A DNA stretch of 64,000 bases from Gardnerella vaginalis (GCF_040427915.1 NZ_JBETXJ010000002.1:868001-932000), one strand, 5' to 3'. Counted from the stretch's first letter, positions 1 through 8,741 are shown. Translations and numbers: made by a program. The notes: generated by a model not told the origin, from the letters alone.

Positions 1-338
1 AAAAAGGGAACAAACGCGGGAATCTAGTTGTGTGTGGGATTGCCTTGTAGCATGGCATTTCGTTTGATGTTGGCTTGACGTCGGTTTGGCGTGGTGTCGG
101 CGTGTTGCGTGTGTGATGTGTGTGGAATGTTGATTTTTCAATGGTTTTATAGTGTTAGTGTTCTTGCTTGAGTAGTTTCCTGAGAAAAGTCTGGGAAAAT
201 TCTTTAAAAACCTTGAAACAATGTGTTTTTACGGTTTTATTAGTGTTAATCCACAAATATTATGGTGAAAATAGTTTTTATTGTGGATTAGTTTGTGTGT
301 AACATTATTTTTTTCTGTTTGTTTTGTGTGGTTGCCTC
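1..338. other. Upstream non-coding region with one inverted repeat
   Basis: No convincing coding sequence is seen in the first ~340 bases. The main structure is a 10-bp inverted repeat, TAATCCACAA at 247-256 and TTGTGGATTA at 281-290, with a 24-nt loop. It lies about 50 bp upstream of the poly-G promoter and could be a regulator site or a hairpin ending an upstream transcript. The arms resemble DnaA boxes with one mismatch, but nothing else suggests an origin. Confidence 0.4.
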
Positions 339-369
339 TTGACTTTTTTAAACGGGGGGGGGGTATGTT
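339..369 (+). promoter_or_regulatory. Candidate phase-variable promoter with G10 spacer
   Basis: A -35 box TTGACT (339-344) and a -10 box TATGTT (364-369) are separated by 19 nt, and the last 10 of those are an unbroken G run (354-363). Gain or loss of a G by slippage would change the spacer; 8 G would give the optimal 17 nt. This is the known architecture of phase-variable promoters such as Neisseria porA. The transcript would start near 376 and lead into the surface-protein gene at 495. The layout is seen directly; switching is inferred. Confidence 0.7.
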
Positions 370-494
370 AATAAGCAAACGCTAGCTGCTCCTAGTTTTG
401 GCTGGTGTTTAAACCACTATTCACGTGTTGTGGATTGTGGAGCAAATTTTTCTCTGCGCCCCTAACGCAGAGGAGAAGAAGAAAGGAAATTAAA

Positions 495-1739
495 ATGATG
501 AATAAGAAGGCTATCGCTGCTTTCGCTGCTGGCGCTACTTTGCTTGCCGGCTTCGCAATGGCAACCCCAGCAATGGCTGCTACAACCTGCCCAGTGCCTG
601 CACCACTCAAGAGTGCTGCTAAGACTGCTGCTGATGCTGCTTACACTGCTTACCATAATGCTCAGGTTGTTCTTGAAGGTATGACAGTTTCTCCAGCTCC
701 TGCAAAGGATTCTGAGGCTGAACATTATACTGTTAAAGTTTTGGCTACTGGCTTGTTGAAGAATAATGCTGATTCATCTGAAGTCTCACATGATTTGTAT
801 GAGAGGGTTCAGAAGTATGTGGATGCTTACAATGCTCATTTAACTTCCAAGGCTGCTTATGATGATCAGAATACTAAGGTTGAGAACCTTAAGGCTGAGT
901 GGATTAAGGCTAAGGATATTCTTGAGAATTGCGCTAAGCCAGATCCAACTAAGGATGAGCTTAATCGTGCTGAGATTAAGAAGGTTTACGACGCTAAGCA
1001 GGCTAAGGATAATAAGGAAGATATCCTTAATAAGAAGCAGAAGGCTTTCGATGATGCTTTCAAGGCTTTGAATGCTGCTACTGCTGAGGCTAAAGCTCGT
1101 CAAGCTGCTGTTGATGCTGCGCAAGCTGCTATCGATAAGTTTGAGGCTTCTGGCGTGACGGATTCTGCTACTCTCCAGAAGTTAAACGATGCTCTTAAGC
1201 GTGCTCAGGCTCATCGTGATCGTGCCTTTAAAGCCCTTGGAGATGCTCAGAAGGCTTACGATGATGCTTTGAAGGATGTTAAGAAGGCTGTTTCTGATTA
1301 CAATGATGCTTTAGCTTATTACAAGGCTGTTTACAATGAGGCTGTTGCTATGGGTATTAACCCAGATGATTTGCCACCAGTTGTGACTGATGATCCTTTG
1401 GATCCAAAGTTCCCAACCGTTCCAGATGCTCGTGATCTTTACTCTAAGGCTTTGAGTGGTAAGTTTGGTAAGGATGTTCAGCAGGCGGCTCAGAAGGCTG
1501 AGGCTGGTAAGAATGCTCCAGCCGCTGCTGGCGCTCAGGGTGCTGCTGGTGCAGCTGGCGCTGCCGCTGGTAAGGCTGGTGCCGCTGCTGCTAAGGGTGA
1601 GCTTGCTACCAAGGGTGGCAATAGCCATGGTAAGGCTGGCGAGAAGCTTGGTAATGCTGGTGTTGGTGTTGCTTTGACTGCTTTGGCTGCTTCTATGCTT
1701 GCTGGTATGGGTGCTGCTGTTCGCAAGATGCGTCACTAA
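495..1739 (+). CDS. Secreted alanine-rich coiled-coil surface protein
   Basis: Encodes 414 residues from an ATG at 495, preceded by AAAGGAAA (482-489) at good spacing; the longer reading from GTG 405 has no ribosome site. The N terminus is a signal peptide ending near ATPAMA-A. The body (about residues 60-320) is rich in Ala, Lys, Asp and Asn with heptad-like spacing, so a long helical coiled coil is likely. A Gly/Ala-rich stretch follows, then a hydrophobic segment and the basic end RKMRH, which resembles a wall-sorting or membrane-anchor tail. No LPXTG is present; LATKG precedes the tail but is not a recognised sortase site. I do not recognise the family. The ligand or function is unknown. 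Expression may switch through the G10 tract upstream. Confidence 0.8.
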   Translation: MMNKKAIAAFAAGATLLAGFAMATPAMAATTCPVPAPLKSAAKTAADAAYTAYHNAQVVLEGMTVSPAPAKDSEAEHYTVKVLATGLLKNNADSSEVSHDLYERVQKYVDAYNAHLTSKAAYDDQNTKVENLKAEWIKAKDILENCAKPDPTKDELNRAEIKKVYDAKQAKDNKEDILNKKQKAFDDAFKALNAATAEAKARQAAVDAAQAAIDKFEASGVTDSATLQKLNDALKRAQAHRDRAFKALGDAQKAYDDALKDVKKAVSDYNDALAYYKAVYNEAVAMGINPDDLPPVVTDDPLDPKFPTVPDARDLYSKALSGKFGKDVQQAAQKAEAGKNAPAAAGAQGAAGAAGAAAGKAGAAAAKGELATKGGNSHGKAGEKLGNAGVGVALTALAASMLAGMGAAVRKMRH

Positions 1740-1947
1740 GTTAAAAGGCTTGCGTTGAGCGTGTGATACGCATGTTGTTTTTCTTCACGTGTATCACAAG
1801 CTTTCAAATAGTGGCTTGGGTTTCGTGTGGTTTGCCGAAAATTTCCTTTTCTTACCATATGGAGTTTGGGTTGCTGTTTGATTGTGCTTGATGCTTGTTG
1901 CTGGTTGGTGGTTTCCTGCTAGGGACGGGATTCTTCCTTCTGGTTTT

Positions 1948-1983
1948 AAGGGTTTGTTAGATTACTTCTAACAAACCCTTTTT
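1948..1983 (+). terminator. Rho-independent terminator after the surface protein gene
   Basis: A perfect 14-bp stem (1948-1961 with 1967-1980) encloses a 5-nt loop and runs into T residues. It lies about 210 bp past the stop codon of the surface protein, so the mRNA would have a long 3' tail. A weaker stem around GTGATAC / GTATCAC (1762-1798) lies between. Confidence 0.85.
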
Positions 1984-2419
1984 ATGTTTTGTGTGTTTTA
2001 TGTAGTATTTTTGCTTCTTTTATCCCGCATTTGTTTCTATTTTGCTCAAATGGTAAACAAACTTGGGAAAATATTCCTTTAGGATGAACGTAAATTAGGT
2101 CAAATCTGGTATAAAGTGCGCAATAGTTCGCGTATATTATGAAACGCTTATTGTAATCAATGTTTTTGCTTATAGTCGAAAGCGCATCAATCTTTTAATA
2201 TCTGATTTGGATCAAATATTAATAAGTACAGTGTCTCTATTCTCAAATGTACGGCTATGCTTAGAATTGATTTCTAAACTGTTTGCCACCGAAAACCAGT
2301 TACTTTGTACAACACATGTACTTATACATATAGCAGAAAATATGCACATGCACTTTTTATTAAAATTGATTATCTTCATTGATTATCCTAATTATGTAAA
2401 AACATTTAGCTATAAATAT
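1984..2419. other. AT-rich intergenic region, no gene seen
   Basis: This stretch separates the surface-protein terminator from the 3' end of the leftward sugar-transport operon. A TTG-initiated 75-codon frame crosses it but has no ribosome site and no recognisable composition. No clear terminator for the leftward operon is visible here. Confidence 0.4.
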
Positions 2420-3250
2420 TTAGCCCTTTACTGATCCAGCTAAAAGACCAGAAACTATCCACTTCTGGCAGAAGCAGAAGAAAATAAACACTGGAATCAA
2501 AGCTAATACAGTCGTTGCCATGAACAAAGGCCAGTTTGTTGTAAATTGTTGTACAGCATTGTAAACCTGTAAGACAACAGTCTGTTTGTCTGTTGATGAT
2601 AAGAACACGCTTGGTAAAAGAAAGTCATTCCAAGTGCCCATTGTTTGGAAAACAACTACGGCTACAATAATTGGACGTATAAGAGGCAGAACTATAGTCC
2701 AATATATTCGGAATGGTCCTGCGCCATCAATTTTTGCTGCTTCAAATAATTCTTGTGGAAGAGCTTTCATATAGCCAACAATAAGAAAATAGCAAAAGAC
2801 GCAGCTACCCATATATAGCGCTACAAGACCTGTAAGAGTATCTGTTAAACCTATTGAAGATTCCATGCGGTATAAAGGCAATAAAGTCGCTTGTACTGGT
2901 ATTGCAAATGTAATCATTAGGATTGACCCAATAATCATAGTAAAAAGAGATTTTTTCTGTACTACACCATAAGCTGCAAGTGATCCGATTAATACTTGCA
3001 AAATAACAGCAACAGTAGTCACAATAATTGTGTTTATAAATGCTTGAATGATTGTTCCATCTGCAAACGCATCTATGTAATTATTCCATAACCATTGTGT
3101 TGGTAGTTGCAATGGGTGTTTAATCATGTCGATAGGTGTTTTGAATGAACTAATTACAACGTAGTACAGGGGGACAGCGCATATTAGAGCAATTGTCCAA
3201 ACAACTATAGTTCGAACTGTTTGAGATACGATTTTGTGACGCTTATTCAT
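2420..3250 (-). CDS. Sugar ABC transporter permease (MalG/MsmG type)
   Basis: Inner-membrane permease of a carbohydrate ABC importer, 276 residues. It shows multiple hydrophobic segments and the cytoplasmic EAA loop read as EAAKIDGAGPFRIYW, the docking site for the ATPase. The start chosen is the ATG at 3250, with AAGGAG 9 nt upstream; it shares one base with the TAA of the preceding permease, so translation is probably coupled. A longer frame from 3313 would overlap that gene without a ribosome site. It is the last gene of a leftward three-gene operon. No ATP-binding gene lies nearby, so a shared MsmK-type ATPase encoded elsewhere is inferred. The GH31 glycosidase next door suggests an alpha-linked oligosaccharide as substrate. 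Confidence 0.9.
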   Translation of the reverse strand: MNKRHKIVSQTVRTIVVWTIALICAVPLYYVVISSFKTPIDMIKHPLQLPTQWLWNNYIDAFADGTIIQAFINTIIVTTVAVILQVLIGSLAAYGVVQKKSLFTMIIGSILMITFAIPVQATLLPLYRMESSIGLTDTLTGLVALYMGSCVFCYFLIVGYMKALPQELFEAAKIDGAGPFRIYWTIVLPLIRPIIVAVVVFQTMGTWNDFLLPSVFLSSTDKQTVVLQVYNAVQQFTTNWPLFMATTVLALIPVFIFFCFCQKWIVSGLLAGSVKG

Positions 3251-4194
3251 TATTGGAATCTCCTTGCAACTGTGCTTGATACCTTCATTTGGATTGCAAT
3301 AACAATTACGCAAGCAATCGTGAATAATGTAGATAATGCTGATGCTAAACCAACGTCAGATTGTCCCATGCCGCGCATAATTATCGCTTGAGTTATGGTA
3401 TTTGTGGAATGACCAGGACCTCCAGCGGTCAATGTGTATGGTAAGTCGTATATTTTCAAAGCAGTTGTCATCAATAAAAATGTTGAAACAACCATTCCTG
3501 GAATTAACTGTGGCAAAGTTATATGAACGAATCGCTGTAAACCATTCGCACCATCTACTCTTGCTTGTTCATAGAGATCTGCTGGAATTGCCTGAAGCCA
3601 TGCGATGTATAAAGTAGCATGCCATCCAACTTGCATCCATACTGCTACGAACATTACGCAAAAACGTGCCCAGTTATCTTGAGAAAGCCATTGAATAGAA
3701 GGTAAGCCAAATGTGTGTAAAATTTGATTGGCGACTCCAGAATCTAAAGGAGAAAAAATGTATTGCCAAATTAGACCAATTACCGCTTGTGCTGGTACTC
3801 CTAGGAAGAAGAATAATGATCGCAAAAAACTCTTACCAATCATTGCTTGATTTAAAACAACGGCTAGAGGAATTGCCAGACATGTAACTACGATGGTAAC
3901 GATGAATGAATACATCAATGTAAAAATTAATGCTGAAAGTAATGATGTGTCAGAAAAGACTTGTTGATACTTTTGCAAGCCGATGAAGTGAAAATTTAAA
4001 TCATAGCCATTGAAATCAGTAAATGAGTAAAAAATTGATTGCATTAAAGGAATTAAAGTTAACACAATAAAAATAACCACTATTGGCAATAGGAACCAAA
4101 ATGAAGTTAAATTATCTTTAAAGGCAGCTGAAGATACAGAAAACTTACGTCTTATTTGCTCAGAATTGCTGTTATTGTTTGGTGAACACCTCAT
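3250..4194 (-). CDS. Sugar ABC transporter permease (MalF/MsmF type)
   Basis: Second permease of the importer, 314 residues, with about six membrane segments and an EAA loop read as EQARVDGANGLQRF. The start at 4194 follows a strong GAGGGGG site; the upstream in-frame Met at 4266 lies inside the intercistronic hairpin region and is less likely. It forms the membrane channel as a heterodimer with the MalG-type partner encoded immediately after it. A 143-nt spacer holding a stable hairpin separates it from the binding-protein gene, which fits lower expression of the permeases than of the binding protein. Confidence 0.9.
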   Translation of the reverse strand: MRCSPNNNSNSEQIRRKFSVSSAAFKDNLTSFWFLLPIVVIFIVLTLIPLMQSIFYSFTDFNGYDLNFHFIGLQKYQQVFSDTSLLSALIFTLMYSFIVTIVVTCLAIPLAVVLNQAMIGKSFLRSLFFFLGVPAQAVIGLIWQYIFSPLDSGVANQILHTFGLPSIQWLSQDNWARFCVMFVAVWMQVGWHATLYIAWLQAIPADLYEQARVDGANGLQRFVHITLPQLIPGMVVSTFLLMTTALKIYDLPYTLTAGGPGHSTNTITQAIIMRGMGQSDVGLASALSTLFTIACVIVIAIQMKVSSTVARRFQ

Positions 4195-4273
4195 AGTAAT
4201 GCCCCCTCTATGATCTACAAATCTGCTATTGCTAACAGGATTACAGATGCAAATTACTCTCGTCAATGAAAAC

Positions 4274-4325
4274 GGGTTGCACTCTGTAACAGATTTTACT
4301 GATTTAAAATTTCAGAGTGCAACCC
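4274..4325 (-). terminator. Intercistronic stem-loop between binding protein and permeases
   Basis: GGGTTGCACTCTG (4274-4286) pairs perfectly with CAGAGTGCAACCC (4313-4325), a 13-bp stem. On the leftward transcript it follows the binding-protein stop and is followed by TTTTC. It may act as a partial terminator or as a 3' end protector that makes the binding protein more abundant than the permeases, as known for malE-malF type operons. Confidence 0.65.
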
Positions 4326-4337
4326 ATTCTGCTTATA

Positions 4338-5591
4338 CTATTTCATCGAATTCCATTTATCGTCTAACAACTTAGTGAATTCTTTTGGAGTGATTTTTCC
4401 TTGAACTAGCTCTTGTTGACGAGATGCCATCTCTGTCATCATTGCGCTAGGAGACTTGGAGAAGTTCACCCAGTAGAATTTGTTATTTTGGAAATAATCT
4501 TTAATAACTCCGGCAAGTTCAGCAGGAGGATCTGCGCGATACTTATCAGATAATGACAAAGTTCCAGCATTCGTTGTGAACGTCTTAAGACCATCCTTGC
4601 TGTTCAAATATGCTAAGAATGTTTTTGCTGCTTCTTGCTGAGCTTTAGATGCTTTAGCTGCAATAGCGAATCCTTGGTCAGGACCACCATTAATCCACTG
4701 CTCTCCCTTCTGATAAGAAGGCATAGGAGCAACACCAAAATTAATTCCAGAGGCCTTAACATCTGCCAAATCCCAAGGACCAGAACGCATAACTGCAAGA
4801 TTTCCAGTGACAAATTCTTGCTTTACCTGATCTGCTGTTAAGCCAATGCTCTTATGAGGAATGACTTTTGCGTCTATAGCTTTAGCCCATTCGCTCAATG
4901 CTGGAGTCCACTCTTTACTAAATGTTGAAGATCCGTTCCAGATTACTTCGTCTTGCTTATCATTTTTGTCAGAAGCATATTTACTTGCCAATAATGCCTC
5001 GAATGTGCCAGATGGTTGAGTGTTAAAATCTTCCAAGAAAGCGACTTTACCAGAATCATTAATCTTCTTGCCCATCGTAATAAAGTCGTCCCATGTCTTA
5101 GGGAATTCAGTGTATCCAGCTTGCTTCAAAATATCTTTGTTGTAAAACATTGCACCAACCCAAGCAGAAACTGGCATGCCATATGTTTTACCGTTATGTT
5201 GGAATAGCTTGAAGTTTGATTCATCAATTCCAGAGAAGAATTTTGATCCTGAAATATCCAGAGCTTGACCAGATTGCATTATGTCAGTGCGGTTATCCAT
5301 TGTTAAATTGAAAATCGTCGGAGGAGTGCCGCCAGCTAGTCGAGTTTGCAGAGTTTGGATGTATTGCGTTGAATTTTGACCATATTGCGCATCAATCTTA
5401 ATATTTGGATGTGCTTTTTGAAATGCTGAAATTACATTGCCTATCTGATTTTTCTTGAAGTAAGAATAAAACGAAATAGATACTTTTCCAGCAGAATTTC
5501 CATTGCCACATGCGCCCAATGGTAATAGCACTGTGGCGAGTGTCGCCAGTGCCACCGCCGTGCGCTTTAAATTTCGAAACCCACACCTCAT
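4338..5591 (-). CDS. Sugar ABC transporter substrate-binding lipoprotein
   Basis: Extracellular solute-binding protein family 1, 417 residues. The N terminus has basic residues, a hydrophobic core and a lipobox LGAC with Cys28 as the lipidated residue. Start ATG 5591 has GAAAGGAAA upstream; the frame continues upstream but lacks signals. It captures the sugar and delivers it to the two permeases encoded downstream. First gene of the leftward operon, transcribed from a promoter at 5662-5690 and facing the GH31 gene across a 311-bp control region. The palindrome at 5637-5650 sits in the start of its mRNA, so repression by the nearby LacI protein is likely. The substrate cannot be named from sequence alone. 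Confidence 0.92.
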   Translation of the reverse strand: MRCGFRNLKRTAVALATLATVLLPLGACGNGNSAGKVSISFYSYFKKNQIGNVISAFQKAHPNIKIDAQYGQNSTQYIQTLQTRLAGGTPPTIFNLTMDNRTDIMQSGQALDISGSKFFSGIDESNFKLFQHNGKTYGMPVSAWVGAMFYNKDILKQAGYTEFPKTWDDFITMGKKINDSGKVAFLEDFNTQPSGTFEALLASKYASDKNDKQDEVIWNGSSTFSKEWTPALSEWAKAIDAKVIPHKSIGLTADQVKQEFVTGNLAVMRSGPWDLADVKASGINFGVAPMPSYQKGEQWINGGPDQGFAIAAKASKAQQEAAKTFLAYLNSKDGLKTFTTNAGTLSLSDKYRADPPAELAGVIKDYFQNNKFYWVNFSKSPSAMMTEMASRQQELVQGKITPKEFTKLLDDKWNSMK

Positions 5592-5636
5592 TGTGATTTC
5601 CTTTCTTTGTGATAGCAAATTTTTTACCATCTTTTC

Positions 5637-5690
5637 AATACGTATTAGTACTGATAGGTACAGTATGGCACATATCTTATAAAAATGCAA
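5637..5690 (-). promoter_or_regulatory. Leftward promoter of the sugar transporter with operator O1
   Basis: On the minus strand TTGCAT (5690-5685), a 17-nt spacer and CATACT (5667-5662) form a plausible promoter. Just downstream lies the palindrome AATACGTATT (5637-5646), within the 14-mer AATACGTATTAGTA that recurs at 5848-5861. A repressor bound there would block transcription just after the start. Confidence 0.6.
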
Positions 5691-5815
5691 CTTAAATATA
5701 GTTATATGTGTTTTTAAAAAGATATATAACAAGCTTGAAAATAGTGATTTATTAAGGGATTTCGTTATTAATAATCAAGATGAATTTGTATGTATAAAGA
5801 ATATTTTATATATAT

Positions 5816-5861
5816 TAGACAATATCCATTATTAATATTATAGTAATAATACGTATTAGTA
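5816..5861 (+). promoter_or_regulatory. Rightward promoter of the GH31 gene with operator O2
   Basis: TAGACA (5816-5821), a 17-nt spacer and TATAGT (5839-5844) each match the consensus at 5 of 6 bases. The 14-mer AATACGTATTAGTA (5848-5861), identical to the copy in O1, overlaps the predicted start site. The palindromic core with central CG is typical of LacI-family operators. Confidence 0.65.
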
Positions 5862-5902
5862 ATAATTGAATGTATACAGATAATATTTTTTTAGGATGCA
5901 AG

Positions 5903-7534
5903 ATGAACGTGGAAATTAGTCGCACAACGGATGTGCTAAATACAGCAGAGACAACAAAAACAAATGTAGTTTCAAACATGGCTTCAAACATAGCTGATAA
6001 ATTTGTAACCACAATTAAACTGCTCGAAGGTGAGCGCTGGTGGGGTGGAACAGTAATTGATGGAATATATGAGCCGTTTGGAAAACAACTATTTACAAGA
6101 GATTTGTCTGAATGGACTCAAAAACTAAGAGAAGTTCCTGAAGCTTCAAATCAATCTTCTCCACTATTAATATCTACGTGTGGACGATATGTATGGTGCA
6201 AAGAACCTTTCAAATTTACATTTGAAGATAGAACTTTATCGATAAAACACTCTTCTTCATTAACTTTTAACAAAGTCGGGGATAAACTATCTGATGCTTA
6301 TAAGTATGCTTGCAATAAATATTTTCCACCAAGCGATAGAAGTATACCTGCAGATCTTATTGATAAGCCGCAATATAATACTTGGATCGAAATGCCTTAT
6401 GCTCCAACACAAGATAAAGTAGAAAATTATGCGCGTCAGATTCTTGAATCAGGAATGCCATCTGGAATCATTATGATTGATGACAAATGGTCACCTGATT
6501 ATGGTGATTGGACATTTGATATTTCGCGTTTTCCAAAACCTCGTAAAATGATTGACTCATTGCACGAACAAGGCTTTCGTATAATGCTTTGGCTCGTGCC
6601 TTTCATTAGTCCTGATTCTGAAAATTTCCGTTATTTGGAAAAAGAAAATCTTTTATTGAGAAATGTAAATGGGGAAACAGCAATACGACGATGGTGGAAC
6701 GGATTGAGTGCTGTTCTTGATTTGTCGCATCCAAAAGCAATCTCTTGGTTAGAAGAGAAGCTTGATGCTCTTAGACAAATAGGTGTTGATGGGTTTAAAT
6801 TCGATGGTGGTGATTTTTATGAGTGTCATAACGATGACATTTCATACGAATCAATGACGTCTGCAGAATTTTGTGAGCGATGGGCGAAATTCGGGTTGCG
6901 CTACTCTTACAACGAGTTTAGAGCATGTTGGAAAATGGGTGGTCAGCCTTTAGCGCAGCGCTTACGAGATAAGCCACAATCGTGGGGGGTTGAAGGTCTA
7001 CAATCGCTTATTCCAGAAATAATAGCTCAAGGTCTTATTGGTCACGCATTCACATGTCCAGATATGATTGGTGGAGGCGAAATTGAATCTATGCAAAATG
7101 CTAATAGTATAGATCAAGATTTCTTTATTCGGTATGCACAGATTGCAGCATTATGTCCTATGATGCAATTCTCTACTTTACCTCACCGTGTTTTAGATAA
7201 AGAGCATATGAAAGCTCTAATTTGTGCTATAAGAACAAGAGAAGCATATTTGCCGACGATACAAAAGTTTGCATTAAATGCTGCTAATACTGGTGAGCCA
7301 ATAGTACGACCAATGTCTTACCACTACGATCATTGTGAAGATATAATTGATCAATTCTTACTTGGAGACAGAATTATAGTGGCTCCAGCTCTTAATAAAT
7401 ATCAAAAACAGCGTTCTGTTTATATTCCTGATGGAAGTTGGGAAAGTGATGATAAAATTATTTTTAATGGACCAACTACTATCATTGTTGATACGCCGTT
7501 GGATCGAATTCCAATATTCACAAAAAAAATGTAG
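5903..7534 (+). CDS. Glycoside hydrolase family 31 (alpha-galactosidase-like branch possible)
   Basis: Cytoplasmic glycosidase of 543 residues; no signal peptide. It carries the GH31 nucleophile motif as GFKFDGGDF (Asp301) and a CPDMIGGG motif whose Asp387 aligns with the acid/base residue. The N-terminal ERWWGG signature recalls the MYORG and PsGal31A branch, for which alpha-galactosidase activity is known, but alpha-glucosidase or xylosidase action cannot be excluded. The start at 5903 has AGGA 7-8 nt upstream; the alternative ATG at 5870 lacks one. It probably cleaves the sugar imported by the divergent ABC transporter. A copy of the shared operator lies over its promoter. Confidence 0.85.
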   Translation: MNVEISRTTDVLNTAETTKTNVVSNMASNIADKFVTTIKLLEGERWWGGTVIDGIYEPFGKQLFTRDLSEWTQKLREVPEASNQSSPLLISTCGRYVWCKEPFKFTFEDRTLSIKHSSSLTFNKVGDKLSDAYKYACNKYFPPSDRSIPADLIDKPQYNTWIEMPYAPTQDKVENYARQILESGMPSGIIMIDDKWSPDYGDWTFDISRFPKPRKMIDSLHEQGFRIMLWLVPFISPDSENFRYLEKENLLLRNVNGETAIRRWWNGLSAVLDLSHPKAISWLEEKLDALRQIGVDGFKFDGGDFYECHNDDISYESMTSAEFCERWAKFGLRYSYNEFRACWKMGGQPLAQRLRDKPQSWGVEGLQSLIPEIIAQGLIGHAFTCPDMIGGGEIESMQNANSIDQDFFIRYAQIAALCPMMQFSTLPHRVLDKEHMKALICAIRTREAYLPTIQKFALNAANTGEPIVRPMSYHYDHCEDIIDQFLLGDRIIVAPALNKYQKQRSVYIPDGSWESDDKIIFNGPTTIIVDTPLDRIPIFTKKM

Positions 7535-7575
7535 AGTATATTTTGTATATAGTATATATTCTGTATATTTTGGGA

Positions 7576-7604
7576 TTGATGGCAAGTAGTACAAAGGTTG
7601 TAAT
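7576..7604 (+). promoter_or_regulatory. Possible promoter of the LacI-family gene
   Basis: TTGATG (7576-7581) and TGTAAT (7599-7604) are 17 nt apart, 25 nt ahead of the regulator start codon. No copy of the AATACGTATTAGTA operator is seen here. Readthrough from the GH31 gene is also possible, as the gap is only 94 bp. Confidence 0.4.
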
Positions 7605-7628
7605 TGCTTAGCGATAGGTTGTAATGCA

Positions 7629-8741
7629 ATGAGAATTTCACAAGACGGTTTTGCCTACAAAGCTCCTACAAGTAAAGATGTAGCGACTTTAGCCGGAGTT
7701 TCGCAAACAACTGTTTCGTTTGTTATTAATGATAAAAACGGGATTGCTCCTGAAACACGTAACCGTGTACTCAATGCAATGCGCACACTTAACTATCATC
7801 CTAACGCTGGCGCTCGCATTCTTCGAACATCTAAGACGAACATTATTGCACTATTTGCAGAGATGCGTAGCAATAAAGATGCAAATGAAACTACTCCTTA
7901 CATAGATACCATAGTTCGTTATGCTGAAGAACATGGATATGATGTTATTCTTAACACAACTGCACATGATTCAAAGAGTATACAAAGATTAGCTAATAAG
8001 ACACTTTGTGATGCTTTTATCCTTATGGATATTGAGACTAATGATCCTCGTATACCAGTAGTTTGCCAATTGACTCAGCCAACAGTGCTAATTGGAAGAC
8101 CTAGAAATGCTCAGGGCTTGGATGTCGTAGATTTAGATGCTCGTATTGCAGGACGTATGGCAGTTGATGAACTATATGAGACAAATCATCATCATATTGC
8201 TGTAATAGGGGAGCCTGTGAGTAACCCGTACTCTATAGACTTTGAAGAGCCTGAAAACATGTTCTTTATTCACGAGTTCCATATGGCTATACGTCAAGAA
8301 TGTGAAAAGCTTAATATTCCGTATTCTATAGTCCCAAGAAAATCTCCAGACTGGACAGGTTTTGTTGAATGCGCTGACAGATTATTGAAGTACAAAGATG
8401 ATAGGCTTGGTATTATTGTTCGTCAGCCTAGTGTAGCTCAGTGGTTGTTATGGTATTTGAAAGAACGAAATATTCAGCCTGGGAAAGATTTATCGGTTAT
8501 TGTGCATTGTTCTGATGATTATGCAGAGAGTTTCCCAACGCCTATTACTAATATTTCAACTGTTCCAAGAAAAGTTGCAAAGACTGCGATTCAACTAGTA
8601 CTTCAGAGACTAGATAGTGAATCCAATCAACAGCATTCTGAATTTAAACAAAATAAGATTATTCCTAATTGCACTAATCGTGAGATACTTGTGGCTCCAT
8701 CTAATATACATAGGCGAGCAACGACTGTTACATCATGGTAA
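7629..8741 (+). CDS. LacI-family transcriptional regulator of the sugar locus
   Basis: 370 residues. Residues about 13-65 are a LacI helix-turn-helix with the sequence SKDVATLAGVSQTTVSFVIN and the hinge helix near NAGARILRT. The rest matches a periplasmic-binding-protein-like sensor domain. It lies directly after the GH31 gene and is the obvious candidate to bind the AATACGTATTAGTA palindromes at 5637 and 5848, so it should control import and hydrolysis together in response to the sugar or a breakdown product. The ATG at 7629 has no clear ribosome site; a start a few codons away is possible, but the helix-turn-helix begins within 13 residues, so little could be removed. Confidence 0.9.
   Translation: MRISQDGFAYKAPTSKDVATLAGVSQTTVSFVINDKNGIAPETRNRVLNAMRTLNYHPNAGARILRTSKTNIIALFAEMRSNKDANETTPYIDTIVRYAEEHGYDVILNTTAHDSKSIQRLANKTLCDAFILMDIETNDPRIPVVCQLTQPTVLIGRPRNAQGLDVVDLDARIAGRMAVDELYETNHHHIAVIGEPVSNPYSIDFEEPENMFFIHEFHMAIRQECEKLNIPYSIVPRKSPDWTGFVECADRLLKYKDDRLGIIVRQPSVAQWLLWYLKERNIQPGKDLSVIVHCSDDYAESFPTPITNISTVPRKVAKTAIQLVLQRLDSESNQQHSEFKQNKIIPNCTNREILVAPSNIHRRATTVTSW

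Noticed and set aside
247..290. Pair of DnaA-box-like sequences
   Set aside because: Only two, each with a mismatch, arranged as a hairpin, and no dnaA/dnaN neighbours or AT-rich unwinding region; not an origin.
2207..2434. 75-codon frame in the gap after the surface-protein terminator
   Set aside because: TTG start, no ribosome site, overlaps the end of a permease gene, and composition fits random AT-rich sequence.
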